DNA of 64,000 bases from Thalassobacillus devorans (GCF_011761345.1 NZ_JAASRY010000004.1:186001-250000), one strand, 5' to 3'; shown: positions 1-10,446, numbered from the stretch's first letter. Numbers and translations: made by a program. Notes: a model not told the origin generated them from the letters alone.

Positions 1-1781
1 TCCGGAGCCACCAAAGAACCAGCCTGGTTGACATGATTGCCCAGTACATCTTTTAATGCCTGATGAAGCAGGTGTGTAGCTGTATGATTCTTCACGACAA
101 AAGAGCGGGCCGAGGCATCCACTACAGCTGTCACTGTTGCGCCCTTTTCTAATCTCCCTTCCGCTACTACCACTTCATGCATGTGCTGACCATTTGGTGC
201 TTTTTGCACATTTTTCACTTCCAGGCCTACTTGATCGCTTTTTATCCACCCTTTGTCAGCGATTTGACCTCCACTTTCCGCATAAAAAGGAGTACGATCT
301 AAAAAGATATAGGCTGTCTCACCTGATTCTGCTGTGTCTGCAAATGACTTTTCTTTGATCATTTCCACGACCTTCGCTTCTACTTTAAGGTTATTATAGC
401 CGATGAATTCACTTTCAGATTGAACATCTCCAAGTACACCTTCCTGGATTTGCATGGAATCCGACTTTTGGCGAGCACTACGAGCGCGCTCCCGCTGCTT
501 TTCCATTTCCTTCTGGAAGCCTTCTTCATCAATGGTAAACCCTGCTTCTTCCACATATTCTTCTGTTAATTCTTTTGGAAAACCATAAGTGTCGTAGAGA
601 CGGAAGACTTCTGTACCTGGGAAGACATTATTACCTTTTTTCGTTTCTTCCTTGATGATATCTGATAATATCGAAAGTCCGTCATTCAGCGTCTCATGGA
701 AACGTTCTTCTTCTGTTTTAATTACATTTTGAATAAATGGCCGCTTTTCGTTTACTTCCGGATAGAAATCTATCATAATATCAGCAACTTGTGGAACGAG
801 CTTGTACATGAATGGCTCATGGATTCCAATTTGCTTTGCATACCTTACTGCACGTCGCAATAAACGTCGCAAGACATATCCGCGCCCCTCATTGGAAGGC
901 AGAGCTCCATCACCTACCGCGAACGCTACAGTACGTATATGATCGGCTATTACTTTGAACGACACATCATATTCTGTGTCCTGCCCGTATTTCACGTTAG
1001 CGAGCCTTTCTGTTTCTTGGATGATCGGCATGAATAAATCCGTTTCAAAGTTTGTAGGTGTATCCTGAATGACACAGACCATCCGCTCTAATCCCATTCC
1101 GGTATCAATATTTTTCTTCGGCAAGGGGGTATAGGTGTCGTCGGGATTATGATTGAACTGAGAAAATACAAGGTTCCAAATTTCCAGGTACCGTTCATTT
1201 TCCCCGCCGGGATATAATTCTGGATCACTTGGATCGTTCCCATATTTTTCGCCACGATCAAAGAAAATTTCTGTGTTTGGTCCACTCGGACCTTCTCCAA
1301 TATCCCAGAAATTCTCTTCCAATCGGATGATCCGCTCTTCCGGTAGCCCCACTACATCCCTCCAGATGTTGTATGCTTCGTCATCTTCAGGATGGACAGT
1401 GACCGATAGGAGATCTTTGTCGAACCCGATCCATTCCGGACTGGTAAGGAACTCCCATCCCCATATAATAGCTTCTTCTTTAAAGTAATCTCCAATTGAA
1501 AAATTACCGAGCATTTCAAAGAAAGTATGGTGGCGTGCTGTCTTCCCGACATTTTCAATATCGTTGGTGCGGATAGATTTTTGCGCATTGACGATTCTAG
1601 GGTTCTCGGGGACCACTCTGCCATCAAAATACTTCTTCAATGTTGCCACACCGCTATTGATCCATAATAAAGTCGGATCCTCATGCGGGACAAGTGAGGC
1701 ACTTGGTTCGGTGCGGTGTCCTTTTTCATTAAAAAAATCCAGATACATTTGGCGTACTTCTGCTGAAGTGAGTTTTTTCAT
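1..1781 (-). CDS. alaS: Alanyl-tRNA synthetase, C-terminal part cut by window edge
   Basis: Charges tRNA-Ala with alanine in the cytoplasm. The frame is open from the ATG at 1781 to the window edge, giving about 593 residues of a protein usually near 880. The class II catalytic core comes first, with [14 protein letters not shown] and the motif-2/3 region. The editing domain begins near the edge, with its metal-binding HTATHLLH signature visible. The rest of the editing domain and the C-Ala domain lie outside. The start follows an AGGAGG-type ribosome site and matches the family N-terminus ([10 protein letters not shown]). Expression is expected to depend on the T-box leader immediately upstream. 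No frameshift is seen; the truncation is due only to the window. Confidence 0.97.
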   Translation of the reverse strand, partial: MKKLTSAEVRQMYLDFFNEKGHRTEPSASLVPHEDPTLLWINSGVATLKKYFDGRVVPENPRIVNAQKSIRTNDIENVGKTARHHTFFEMLGNFSIGDYFKEEAIIWGWEFLTSPEWIGFDKDLLSVTVHPEDDEAYNIWRDVVGLPEERIIRLEENFWDIGEGPSGPNTEIFFDRGEKYGNDPSDPELYPGGENERYLEIWNLVFSQFNHNPDDTYTPLPKKNIDTGMGLERMVCVIQDTPTNFETDLFMPIIQETERLANVKYGQDTEYDVSFKVIADHIRTVAFAVGDGALPSNEGRGYVLRRLLRRAVRYAKQIGIHEPFMYKLVPQVADIMIDFYPEVNEKRPFIQNVIKTEEERFHETLNDGLSILSDIIKEETKKGNNVFPGTEVFRLYDTYGFPKELTEEYVEEAGFTIDEEGFQKEMEKQRERARSARQKSDSMQIQEGVLGDVQSESEFIGYNNLKVEAKVVEMIKEKSFADTAESGETAYIFLDRTPFYAESGGQIADKGWIKSDQVGLEVKNVQKAPNGQHMHEVVVAEGRLEKGATVTAVVDASARSFVVKNHTATHLLHQALKDVLGNHVNQAGSLVAP

Positions 1782-1920
1782 CTTTTTATTCCTCCTGAAT
1801 TATTTTCGTAACAACTAAAGCGTAAGCATTGATTTAACACCTGCAAGGGTGTGGGAAAAGCTGAAATTCAGCGTGTTTCGGGTTGTTACCTTTTCTTGAT
1901 GGTTGATGATACAAAAGAAT

Positions 1921-2174
1921 AAAAAAACCGTCCCTGCTCTTATTGAGCAGGGACGGGGTATCATTTCCGCGGTACCACCCTGATTATGGAGTAAATCTCC
2001 ATCACCTTGGACGCTGGTAACGGTGCGTGGCCGGCGGTTTTTAACCGCACTCGGGAATAGCTTCTGCAGCCCTTCATCCAGAATCTCTCTCAGCCAAGGA
2101 AATCCCTCTCTTAAAGAATGGTCTGCTGCATACTCAGTTCCGTCAACATATTCTATAACAAATTGATTTGGATA
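1921..2174 (-). promoter_or_regulatory. T-box riboswitch leader of alaS
   Basis: On the minus strand the conserved T-box sequence AGGGTGGTACCGCG (1968-1981) precedes a GC-rich hairpin (CCGTCCCTGCTC pairing with GAGCAGGGACGG) and a T-run at 1921-1927. This is the antiterminator/terminator pair of a T-box. Uncharged tRNA-Ala would stabilise the antiterminator and allow alaS transcription. The upstream part (about 2040-2170) holds the stem I region with a GCT alanine codon in AGAAGCTATTC, a plausible specifier; exact specifier assignment needs a fold. The start is set from the promoter at 2181-2209. Confidence 0.92.
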
Positions 2175-2180
2175 TGCGTT

Positions 2181-2209
2181 ATTATAGATAACTATCCAGT
2201 AGTTGTCAA
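2181..2209 (-). promoter_or_regulatory. Sigma-A promoter of the alaS T-box transcript
   Basis: Perfect consensus TTGACA (2204-2209) and TATAAT (2181-2186) separated by exactly 17 nt, read on the minus strand. The -35 box overlaps the stop codon of the upstream AI-2E-type gene, so alaS is transcribed separately. Confidence 0.9.
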
Positions 2210-3267
2210 TGGGCAGCCTTTGCTCTCCATATGTGTTCCGCTATCACCTTGATACAGGTTAGGATCGGGACAGCCAGAATCATGCCCAGGATGCCAGCCG
2301 CCTCTTCTCCAACAAGTAAAGCAAGGATGATAAGTATCGGGTGAATATGGATGCTTTTACCTACTATATATGGAGATAACAGGTTGCCTTCAATAACCTG
2401 GACAACGATAATTGTAATAAGCACATAGACTACCATTTTCACAGATGTAGTAAGAGCTATAATCACAGCGGGAAAAGCACCAATCAGTGGCCCAAAGTAA
2501 GGAATAATATTGGTAGCCCCGACTACCACTCCCAAAAGCAGTGGATAATTAATTCCAATGAGCCAAAACCCGATAAAAGAAAGGCATCCAACGAACAAAC
2601 AGACAATAAATTGTCCTCGTATATAGCCGCCGAGCGAAATACTTATATCATGCACCAGCGTCTTGCCTTCAAAATGAAACCGTTTTGGTGTCAATTTCTT
2701 ACATGCCTCTTTAATCCGTTCGATATCCTTAAGAAAATAAAATGTCAAAACAGGAATAACAGCAGCCACCACTAGTACATCCATGATACCAGTGAAGCTC
2801 GCAATCAGCATTGTAACCCGTTCGTTCGTCCAGGTTTCCAGCTGGTACAGAATCTCGGTCAACTGATCATGAAAGCTTTCCGGCAAATCAGATGTTTGCT
2901 GATAGATTTGTAAAATCAGGTTTCGGTAACCTTCGGCAAATTCAGGAATTTGAGCATTCAGGTCCCTTAATTGGTGGATTAACCTCGGTATACCTTTATA
3001 TAGCCCGTAACCCACCCCTGCAAAAAACAGAAAGAAGATTACAAGAATCGCTGCCCAGCGCGGCAAATGGCGTTCATGCAATTTCTCAACGACAGGATGA
3101 AGCAGAAATGCTATAAAACCTGAAATTAGAAAAGGTATAAGAACCTTCCATACGCCAACCAACATCCCCTTATAATAAGGAAACAACTTTGCCAGCAAAA
3201 ATAAACTTAATAGAATAAAGATCAGCAGCACAAAACGATATAATGCGCGTCTGATTTTCTCTTCCAT
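2206..3267 (-). CDS. AI-2E family membrane protein (YrrI-like)
   Basis: Integral membrane protein of 353 residues with several hydrophobic segments: two near the N-terminus (about 10-30 and 35-60), one near 70-90, and a cluster from about 155 to the end. The C-terminal half carries the family-typical stretch GATNIIPYFGP and a hydrophobic hairpin ending GMILAVPILT. Members of this family include the AI-2 exporter TqsA and Na+/H+ antiporter-like proteins. The substrate here cannot be inferred. In B. subtilis the orthologous yrrI also sits upstream of alaS, so the position is conserved. It is probably co-transcribed with the small zinc-ribbon gene 2 nt upstream. Confidence 0.85.
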   Translation of the reverse strand: MEEKIRRALYRFVLLIFILLSLFLLAKLFPYYKGMLVGVWKVLIPFLISGFIAFLLHPVVEKLHERHLPRWAAILVIFFLFFAGVGYGLYKGIPRLIHQLRDLNAQIPEFAEGYRNLILQIYQQTSDLPESFHDQLTEILYQLETWTNERVTMLIASFTGIMDVLVVAAVIPVLTFYFLKDIERIKEACKKLTPKRFHFEGKTLVHDISISLGGYIRGQFIVCLFVGCLSFIGFWLIGINYPLLLGVVVGATNIIPYFGPLIGAFPAVIIALTTSVKMVVYVLITIIVVQVIEGNLLSPYIVGKSIHIHPILIILALLVGEEAAGILGMILAVPILTCIKVIAEHIWRAKAAH

Positions 3268-3269
3268 CT

Positions 3270-3446
3270 TTATTCTGCTTCCTGGAAGAACAAGTCATTC
3301 AGGGAACTTAAGCTCCCGTCTTCTTCGATCTGGTGGACATTCATTCTGCCATTTTCATAGGATAGTTCAATATAGCAATTCCAACAATAGTACTGATTAG
3401 TGCCGACTTTTCCGATATCTTTACGTTGACAGTTAGGGCAAATCAA
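3270..3446 (-). CDS. Small zinc-ribbon protein (YrzR-like position)
   Basis: A 58-residue protein starting at TTG, preceded by AAGGAG with 8-nt spacing. It begins MICPNCQRKDIG and continues with YYCWNCYIEL, giving two CxxC pairs 15 residues apart, which is a zinc-ribbon pattern. The C-terminal half is acidic with no recognised motif. The stop lies only 2 nt before the AI-2E gene start, so the two are likely translated from one mRNA. B. subtilis has a small gene (yrzR) in a comparable place; equivalence is inferred from position and length. Function is unknown, and the short zinc ribbon allows nucleic-acid or protein binding. Confidence 0.7.
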   Translation of the reverse strand: MICPNCQRKDIGKVGTNQYYCWNCYIELSYENGRMNVHQIEEDGSLSSLNDLFFQEAE

Positions 3447-3557
3447 GAGAAAAACTCCTTTTTAGCCCCTATCATGTCCTGACAAAGCTTCGTTTATACA
3501 TGGTAATCCTCTATTTAGAACTGTTTTTGGTGATTCCTTTAAAGAAGTATATCCAAT

Positions 3558-3960
3558 AATAGGCTCAAAAAATCGAAGACTTGATTTCGAGTTAGCAGGG
3601 GTTCTTTACCATAAAAGAGTAAGGGTGGCTGGGAAACTACTCGCTTTCCTGCGGGGGAACCGGCAAGCCTCCTCAGTCGTTTCACTCCTTGTGGGGTCTC
3701 GCCTAGCTCCTTCTCCCGCGGGAGTCTCGCAGTTTCCCAACCAACCCCTACGAAGAATGGGAGTAACGAACCCAAGACATATTGTAGATGTCTTCGACTT
3801 TTAATGACTGATTGAGCAATTACGCGGTTTTAAGGTCACATTTCAGGCGTAGCTCACTCTTTGTTTGAACATATACCGATGTTTCCGTTTCTCTCATAAA
3901 CTCAAGGAGGGAGGAGAAATTGCAAGACTCCTATGGGATGAACATGAGAGGTTTGTTGAA
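3558..3960. repeat. Dispersed palindromic repeat, copy 1 (decayed)
   Basis: Occupies most of the 545-bp gap between recD2 and the zinc-ribbon gene. The left arm TCGAAGACTTGATTTCGAG lies at about 3573-3591. It is followed by one full palindromic unit (about 3620-3752) with the family motifs TCGCTTTCC, AAGCCTCCTC, GGGGTCTCG and GGGAGTCTC. At about 3905-3950 is the beginning of a second unit in inverted orientation (AAATTGCAAGACTCC), which then breaks off. It is the same family as the copies at 36.9, 46.0 and 58.5 kb. No coding function is supported. Confidence 0.8.
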
Positions 3961-3991
3961 TTCTTAGTTAAAAATACTAGATGCAGTACTT

Positions 3992-6307
3992 TTACATAAA
4001 GTCATAGGGTGAGATTTCTTCTTCTTCCTCATCGGAAATTGGAGTAGCGTTGTTCTCTGTCAATTTCTCTTTTAAATGCGTATTTCGAAGGTTGGTGTCT
4101 TCTGTTTTGACGCCTTCCAGGAATGCTTGCTTATCACCGCATATAATCAGCGATCGCTTGCTTCTTGTAATCGCCGTATATAATAGGTTTTTACGAAGCA
4201 TACGCCGGTAACTTCTGACTACTGGCATTATGACAATAGAAAATTCTGACCCTTGCGATTTATGAATCGAGGTACAGTAAGCAAGTGTGATATTAGATAA
4301 ATCTTTCTTAGGATAGACTACTTCTTTCCCATCAAAATCAATGACTATCTGTTCAACCTGATCAACATTTTCATCTTCCCTGAAAATCGCTACAATCTCG
4401 CCAATGTCTCCATTATAAACCCCATCTTCCGGTTGATTGACAAGCTGAATCACTTTATCACCAGTCCGGTAGACGAGCTCTTTGAATTTTATATCCCTTT
4501 TCTGCTTACTAGGCGGATTGACTAACCATTGAATTTCTTCATTTAGTTTATTGATGCCTACATGCGTCCGATACATTGGGGCGAGTACCTGGATTTCACG
4601 ACGTTCAATCCCTTTGTCCATTGCCCGTTTGACTATTTGTGTTACAACATCTACTAATTGATACTCCCCAGCATCAATAAAAGTGAAATCCTGTTCTTTT
4701 CGCAATGACTGGAGAGTACAGCTGTCATTTTTTATTTCATGAGCCAGCTGAATGATACGTGAGCCTTCCTTTTGCCGGTAAACTTCCTGTAATTGGACAA
4801 ATGGAAGCTGCTGAGAAGCCAGTAAATCAGTCAACACTTGTCCAGGTCCGACGGATGGAAGCTGGTCTTCATCACCTACCACTAAAACTTGCATATCTGA
4901 AGGGATAGCACGGAATAATTGGTTGGCAAGCCAAATATCTACCATGGAAAATTCGTCTACAATCAGAAGTTTCCCTTCCAGCTGATTATTTTGATTTTTT
5001 TCAAAGGAATGCTTGCCATCCCACCCTAGCAGCCTATGAACCGTCCTGGCAGGCAATCCTGTGGATTCGGTCATTCGTTTAGAAGCTCTTCCAGTGGGTG
5101 CAGTCAATACAAACGGGAAAGGCTGATCCTGATCATAATCTTCCGGGTTAAGCGATAATTCATTTAATTCTGCGTAGGCACGAATAATCCCCTTAATGAC
5201 CGTCGTCTTTCCAGTACCAGGTCCCCCGGTCAAAATCATAACTTTTGATTGCAATGCTTTTTCTATCGCTTGAAATTGATCCTGTCCATAGCTGAGTGCT
5301 TCTTCTTCTTCCACCTTACCAATGATCTTTAATAATTCCGCTTGTGTGTAATCAGCATCCACATCTTTTGCTATAATTCTTTCTAATTGGTGGCAGAATC
5401 CATTTTCTGCATGGAATAAGGAAGGGAGGTAAACACGGTCCGTTTCGATACGGACAATGCCCTCTTCCCCCATTTGTATTAACTGCTGGGAGAGGTTTTC
5501 AAATGAGATCGCCTGCTGACTGCCGTTCAAAAGACGATCGACACTTTCTAATACTTCACGAGTCGGCAAATAAACGTGTCCCGTCTGGTAACTTTGCTGC
5601 AAAATATAAAGACACGCCGCCCGTATTCGTGTCGGGTGGTCGAAAGGCACTTCATTCACCCGTGCCACTTCATCTGCCCGATGAAAACCAAACCCCTCTA
5701 CATGGAATACAAGCTGATAGGGATCTTCCTGTAGAATAGACAAGCTTTCCTCTTTGAAGACCTCGTAGATTTTTTGAGCCATTTTCAATCCGAATCCGTA
5801 TTTTGATACGTGGATTACCACATGTTCAAATCCCTGATGTTCTTTTAAAGCATGATAAAGGCGGTCTCCTTGTTCCTTTTTCATGCCAGGGATGTCGTCT
5901 AATACGGATTTATTATTTAAAATTGCTGTGACAGCCTGATTACCAAGATGTTGATAAATCTTTTCTGCTGTTTTTTTGCCAATACCCTGGAACAAATCAC
6001 TGGATAAATAAGCAATCAATCCATCTTTTGACTCTGGAAGCACCCGGCGATAAAAATCTATCTGATATTGCTTCCCGAATTTAGGATGCTGTTGTATTTT
6101 CCCTTGGAAGATGTAACTTTCTCCTTCTTCTAATGGAGAAAAATGACCTTTAATTACAACATCCTTTTCTTCAATGGGCTCATTCGTGTCTTTAATTCGG
6201 ACGGAAGCAATGGAAAAATGCTCGGAATCATTATGAAAAATCATCCGATTTAACTTACCTTTAATATAACCCGCCTCAATCTGCTGTTTCTCTTCACTTG
6301 TTTCCAT
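3992..6307 (-). CDS. recD2: ATP-dependent 5'-3' DNA helicase RecD2
   Basis: Superfamily 1B helicase of 771 residues, the RecB/RecC-independent RecD form (YrrC in B. subtilis) involved in DNA repair and replication-fork maintenance. The N-terminal third contains helix-hairpin-helix-like segments (FQGIGKKTAEKI near 107, GFGFHRADEVA near 205). The Walker A motif GGPGTGKT is at 361-368, Walker B VDEFSMVD is near 450, and the SF1 motif YCTSIHKSQGSEF is near the C-terminus. Length is normal for the family. It lies 31 nt downstream of the TPR gene, as in other Bacilli, and is probably the last gene of the cymR-iscS-mnmA-TPR-recD2 cluster. Confidence 0.97.
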   Translation of the reverse strand: METSEEKQQIEAGYIKGKLNRMIFHNDSEHFSIASVRIKDTNEPIEEKDVVIKGHFSPLEEGESYIFQGKIQQHPKFGKQYQIDFYRRVLPESKDGLIAYLSSDLFQGIGKKTAEKIYQHLGNQAVTAILNNKSVLDDIPGMKKEQGDRLYHALKEHQGFEHVVIHVSKYGFGLKMAQKIYEVFKEESLSILQEDPYQLVFHVEGFGFHRADEVARVNEVPFDHPTRIRAACLYILQQSYQTGHVYLPTREVLESVDRLLNGSQQAISFENLSQQLIQMGEEGIVRIETDRVYLPSLFHAENGFCHQLERIIAKDVDADYTQAELLKIIGKVEEEEALSYGQDQFQAIEKALQSKVMILTGGPGTGKTTVIKGIIRAYAELNELSLNPEDYDQDQPFPFVLTAPTGRASKRMTESTGLPARTVHRLLGWDGKHSFEKNQNNQLEGKLLIVDEFSMVDIWLANQLFRAIPSDMQVLVVGDEDQLPSVGPGQVLTDLLASQQLPFVQLQEVYRQKEGSRIIQLAHEIKNDSCTLQSLRKEQDFTFIDAGEYQLVDVVTQIVKRAMDKGIERREIQVLAPMYRTHVGINKLNEEIQWLVNPPSKQKRDIKFKELVYRTGDKVIQLVNQPEDGVYNGDIGEIVAIFREDENVDQVEQIVIDFDGKEVVYPKKDLSNITLAYCTSIHKSQGSEFSIVIMPVVRSYRRMLRKNLLYTAITRSKRSLIICGDKQAFLEGVKTEDTNLRNTHLKEKLTENNATPISDEEEEEISPYDFM

Positions 6308-6338
6308 TGCTATCCGTCTTCTCCTTTCCTGCCCAGCT

Positions 6339-6998
6339 TTAGTTATCTAACAGATTTTCTAACTGTTTTTTTCCATTAGCCGCCAGCATGTGCTCCGGCT
6401 GGATCTCTAATGCTTGGTTGAAATGCTTAAGGGCTGCGTCAGCATCTTCTTTATATAAGGCTATAACGCCAAGGTTGTAATGAGCATCACTATGATTTGC
6501 TTCTAATTGTAGCACATGATTCATCTGCTTTTCCGCATGTTCGATATCTTCATTCTGAGCAAGACATAATCCATATTGGAATTGGATATCAATATCATGT
6601 TCATCCATTTCAGACGCTGTCATCAGGTAAGGTAACGCCAGGCGCTGATGGTCCTGATGTACGAATGTCATCCCCATCATAAAATGCACATCAGCTTCAT
6701 TTAAGCCTTCTTCAATCGCCCGCAGAAATTGTTCCTGAGCACGTGCATAGTTCTCCTGGTCATAGAATGTATTCCCTAACCCATAATAGGCAGTAGCGGC
6801 ATGACTGTCTTTTTCAATTGCTCGTTCAAAAAAACGCTGGGCACGCTCGTAATCTTTCATATGCAGCAATAGATTGCCAAAATTGATATAACCCAATGGT
6901 TCTTCAGGGTTTTCATCGATCGCCTCTGTAAACCATTTGGCTGCTTGCTCGTAATTATGCTCTTTCATTTCTTCGATACCTTTAGCTAGTTTATCCAT
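6339..6998 (-). CDS. Tetratricopeptide-repeat protein (YrrB-like)
   Basis: Cytoplasmic protein of 219 residues made almost wholly of about six TPR units of 34 residues, for example GYINFGNLLLHMKDYERA and AYYGLGNTFYDQENYARA. TPR solenoids bind other proteins; the partner is unknown. The start at 6998 (MDKLAKGIEEM) is preferred over an upstream ATG at 7052 because it is preceded by AAAGGGG at good spacing and matches the family N-terminus. It sits between mnmA and recD2, the same order as yrrB in B. subtilis. Confidence 0.88.
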   Translation of the reverse strand: MDKLAKGIEEMKEHNYEQAAKWFTEAIDENPEEPLGYINFGNLLLHMKDYERAQRFFERAIEKDSHAATAYYGLGNTFYDQENYARAQEQFLRAIEEGLNEADVHFMMGMTFVHQDHQRLALPYLMTASEMDEHDIDIQFQYGLCLAQNEDIEHAEKQMNHVLQLEANHSDAHYNLGVIALYKEDADAALKHFNQALEIQPEHMLAANGKKQLENLLDN

Positions 6999-7024
6999 GT
7001 TTATCCCCTTTCTTTCCATAAGAA

Positions 7025-7062
7025 AAGACCATGCGCCCAATATTCCGGCCATGCATGGTCTT
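7025..7062 (-). terminator. Possible weak terminator between mnmA and TPR gene
   Basis: Inverted repeat AAGACCATGC / GCATGGTCTT with an 18-nt loop. On the minus strand it is followed only by a short T-rich stretch (TTTTCTT), so it could be an attenuator or an RNA-processing hairpin instead. Confidence 0.35.
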
Positions 7063-7084
7063 CCTTGACCGCTTTTTCAGCGTT

Positions 7085-8218
<1,134 letters not shown>

Positions 8219-8225
8219 TTAAACC

Positions 8226-9371
8226 TTAAATCGCTTGTAGACGTCTGATTACTTGACTGATTTTTCTAGCTGCTTCTATGACGTTTTCTTGTGAGTTGGC
8301 CATTCCAAAGCTAAAACGAATGGAGTTGACTGTCCGCTCATCCGAAGCTCCGTACATTGCTGATAGAACATGGGAAGGCTCTACCGATCCAGCAGTACAG
8401 GCACTCCCGCTTGAAGCTGCAATTCCTGCCAGATCGAAATTTGTCAGCAGCGTTTCCACATTCATCCCCGGAAAGCTTAGATTGACGATGGTAGCTACCA
8501 TTCTTTCGGGATCACCGTTGATAGAAAACGTTACCTGTTCTTCTAATAAGGTGTCCAAAAACAGGGATTTATATTGTTTATAAGTTTCCACACGGGACTC
8601 TCGTTCTTCCACCATAAGTTCTACTGCTGTTTGCAGACCTATTACGGCCGGAAGGTTCTCCGTACCAGGGCGGCGTTTCCGTTCTTGCTCACCACCAAAG
8701 TGCAATGTCTGGATCACTGTACCTTCCTTGGCATACAAGAAACCGATTCCTTTAGGACCATTGATTTTATGCCCGGAAACTGTAAGCATATCCACCTTCA
8801 GCTCTTCCACCTCGAGTTCTAATGCCCCGTATGCCTGTACAGCGTCTGTGTGGAAATAGGCTGGGTGATTTTCCAACATCTTACCAATCTTCTCAATAGG
8901 CTGGATTACTCCTGTTTCATTATTTACGGCTATGACGGAAACAACGATCGTATCGTCGGTCAATTTTTCTTGAAATTCTTTTACGCTAATAAGGCCGCTT
9001 TCATCAGGTTGAAGGTAAGTGACTTGAAACCCCTCTTTTTCCAGCTGTTCTGCAGCATGAAGCGTTGCATGGTGTTCGATAGAAGTGGTAATCACATGAT
9101 TTCCTTTTTCTTTATTGGCGCGTGCTGTTCCAATTAAAGCCATGTTGTCAGCTTCTGTCCCACTGCTTGTGAATATAATTTCTTTCTCATTAGCGCCAAT
9201 ACTTCTGGCAACTGTACGACGTGCATCATCTAATATCCTTCTTGCCTTCCTTCCAAATTGATGGACGCTGGAAGGGTTTCCGAATACTTCCTGGTAGACA
9301 GGCACCATACTTTCAATCACTTGCGGATGGACAGGTGTTGTCGCTGCATGGTCCAGATAGATTTCTTTCAT
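8226..9371 (-). CDS. iscS: Cysteine desulfurase (IscS/YrvO type)
   Basis: PLP-dependent enzyme that takes sulfur from cysteine as a protein-bound persulfide, releasing alanine. It has 381 residues. PLP-binding Lys202 lies in VSGHKINGPKG. The conserved THxH-like segment is SIEHHATLHA, and the catalytic loop cysteine is C325 in SSGSACTAGSVEPSH. The loop is long and flexible in the group I (IscS/NifS) manner. It sits between cymR and mnmA, which points to tRNA thiolation as a main role. A Fe-S cluster role is also possible, since no iscU is nearby. Confidence 0.95.
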   Translation of the reverse strand: MKEIYLDHAATTPVHPQVIESMVPVYQEVFGNPSSVHQFGRKARRILDDARRTVARSIGANEKEIIFTSSGTEADNMALIGTARANKEKGNHVITTSIEHHATLHAAEQLEKEGFQVTYLQPDESGLISVKEFQEKLTDDTIVVSVIAVNNETGVIQPIEKIGKMLENHPAYFHTDAVQAYGALELEVEELKVDMLTVSGHKINGPKGIGFLYAKEGTVIQTLHFGGEQERKRRPGTENLPAVIGLQTAVELMVEERESRVETYKQYKSLFLDTLLEEQVTFSINGDPERMVATIVNLSFPGMNVETLLTNFDLAGIAASSGSACTAGSVEPSHVLSAMYGASDERTVNSIRFSFGMANSQENVIEAARKISQVIRRLQAI

Positions 9372-9389
9372 AAAATCACTTCCATTTAA

Positions 9390-9809
9390 TTAAATGTAAA
9401 ACATATAAGCGTCCTGGGTTTGATCCTCGACATGGTCTTTCAAATCTTCCAAGGTAGTGGTGTCCAGGACTTCTTTTACTGCGTCTCTGACTCTTTTCCA
9501 TAGCGCCTGTTTAGCTGGTTCTTCGTCCTCAATCCCCTCGACCGGAGTAATCGGACCTTCCAGAACCCGTATGACATCTCCTGCTGTGATTTCATGAGGA
9601 GCTTTGGTCAACATGTAGCCTCCATAGGCTCCTCGTACACTTTTAACAAGCCTTGCATTCCTAAGAGGAGCGACCAACTGCTCCAGGTAATGTTCAGACA
9701 AATCTTTTTCTCGGGCAATTTGTTTAAGCGATATCGGCCCTTCACCGTACCTCTTCGCCAGTTCGATCATGATTGTCAGGCCGTACCGGCCCTTTGTAGA
9801 TATTTTCAT
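9390..9809 (-). CDS. cymR: Rrf2-family cysteine metabolism repressor CymR
   Basis: Winged-helix transcription factor of 139 residues that represses cysteine and sulfur-assimilation genes, in B. subtilis as a complex with the cysteine synthase CysK. The N-terminal helix-turn-helix (SLKQIAREKDLSEHYLEQL) and the wing RGAYGGYML are typical of Rrf2. No cysteine is present, so it cannot hold a cluster like IscR, which fits CymR. The start at 9809 (MKISTKGRYG) matches the family. Its first 68 nt overlap the end of the upstream membrane gene in another frame. Confidence 0.93.
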   Translation of the reverse strand: MKISTKGRYGLTIMIELAKRYGEGPISLKQIAREKDLSEHYLEQLVAPLRNARLVKSVRGAYGGYMLTKAPHEITAGDVIRVLEGPITPVEGIEDEEPAKQALWKRVRDAVKEVLDTTTLEDLKDHVEDQTQDAYMFYI

Positions 9810-10446
9810 GCTTTTCACCTTTCTTCAGGAAAAAGTTAAGTAATTGCTTCGCTTGTGGCAGGGAAAACCCGACCATTGTTCCAAGGAATAGTGCAATAAT
9901 TACTGTCCCGACGCCTACAGGACCGCCGAGCATCCATCCAAGTAATGCAATGATAATTTCATTCCAGTTTCTAACGGTGGATACCTTCCAGCCTGTAGCT
10001 TCGGTCAATACGAGCATCAAACTGTCACGTGGACCGGCTCCCATACCAGGAGCCACATAAATACCAATGCCATAAGCCATTACAATCGTTCCTATGACAA
10101 AAACAACTATCGCAACCCATAATTGTTCGGGTTCCGGTAATACCCAGTTAAATAAATCAATAAAAACACCAATTAGGACCATATTCAATATCGTGCCGAT
10201 TTGCGGCCATTGTCTCTTGGCAATCGAAGTAACAGCAACGATAACGAGACCGGCAATAATCGCCCATGTTCCTATGGTTAATCCTAATTGTACAAATAAT
10301 CCATAATGAAAGACATCCCATGGGCCAATTCCAAGAACTTTTGCTTGTATGGTTAGTGAAATGCCAAAAGCCAATATAATCAAGCCAATCACAAAAAATG
10401 ACCAGCGTACCATGTAATGATAAAAATCATTCGGATGGCGAGACAT
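9742..10446 (-). CDS. YczE/YitT-type integral membrane protein
   Basis: Predicted inner-membrane protein of 234 residues with about five or six hydrophobic spans, starting MSRHPNDFYHYMVRW. The conserved features VLGIGPWDVFHYG and APGMGAGPRDSLML form two related Gly/Pro half-motifs, suggesting an internal duplication typical of the YczE family. Substrate is unknown. The hydrophilic tail after LLNFFLKKGEK (about 25 residues) is encoded in sequence shared with the start of cymR in another frame. This gene is not at this position in B. subtilis, so it may be an insertion between cymR and rarA. Confidence 0.72.
   Translation of the reverse strand: MSRHPNDFYHYMVRWSFFVIGLIILAFGISLTIQAKVLGIGPWDVFHYGLFVQLGLTIGTWAIIAGLVIVAVTSIAKRQWPQIGTILNMVLIGVFIDLFNWVLPEPEQLWVAIVVFVIGTIVMAYGIGIYVAPGMGAGPRDSLMLVLTEATGWKVSTVRNWNEIIIALLGWMLGGPVGVGTVIIALFLGTMVGFSLPQAKQLLNFFLKKGEKHENIYKGPVRPDNHDRTGEEVR

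Noticed and set aside
1088-1627. Short minus-strand frames within alaS suggesting a frameshift
   Set aside because: The alaS frame is continuous from 1781 to the window edge with all motifs; these are other-frame shadows.
3539-3775. 78-residue minus-strand reading frame (MGSLLPFFVG...)
   Set aside because: It lies wholly in the dispersed repeat; similar frames recur in copy 2 only because the DNA repeat recurs. No ribosome site and no codon bias.
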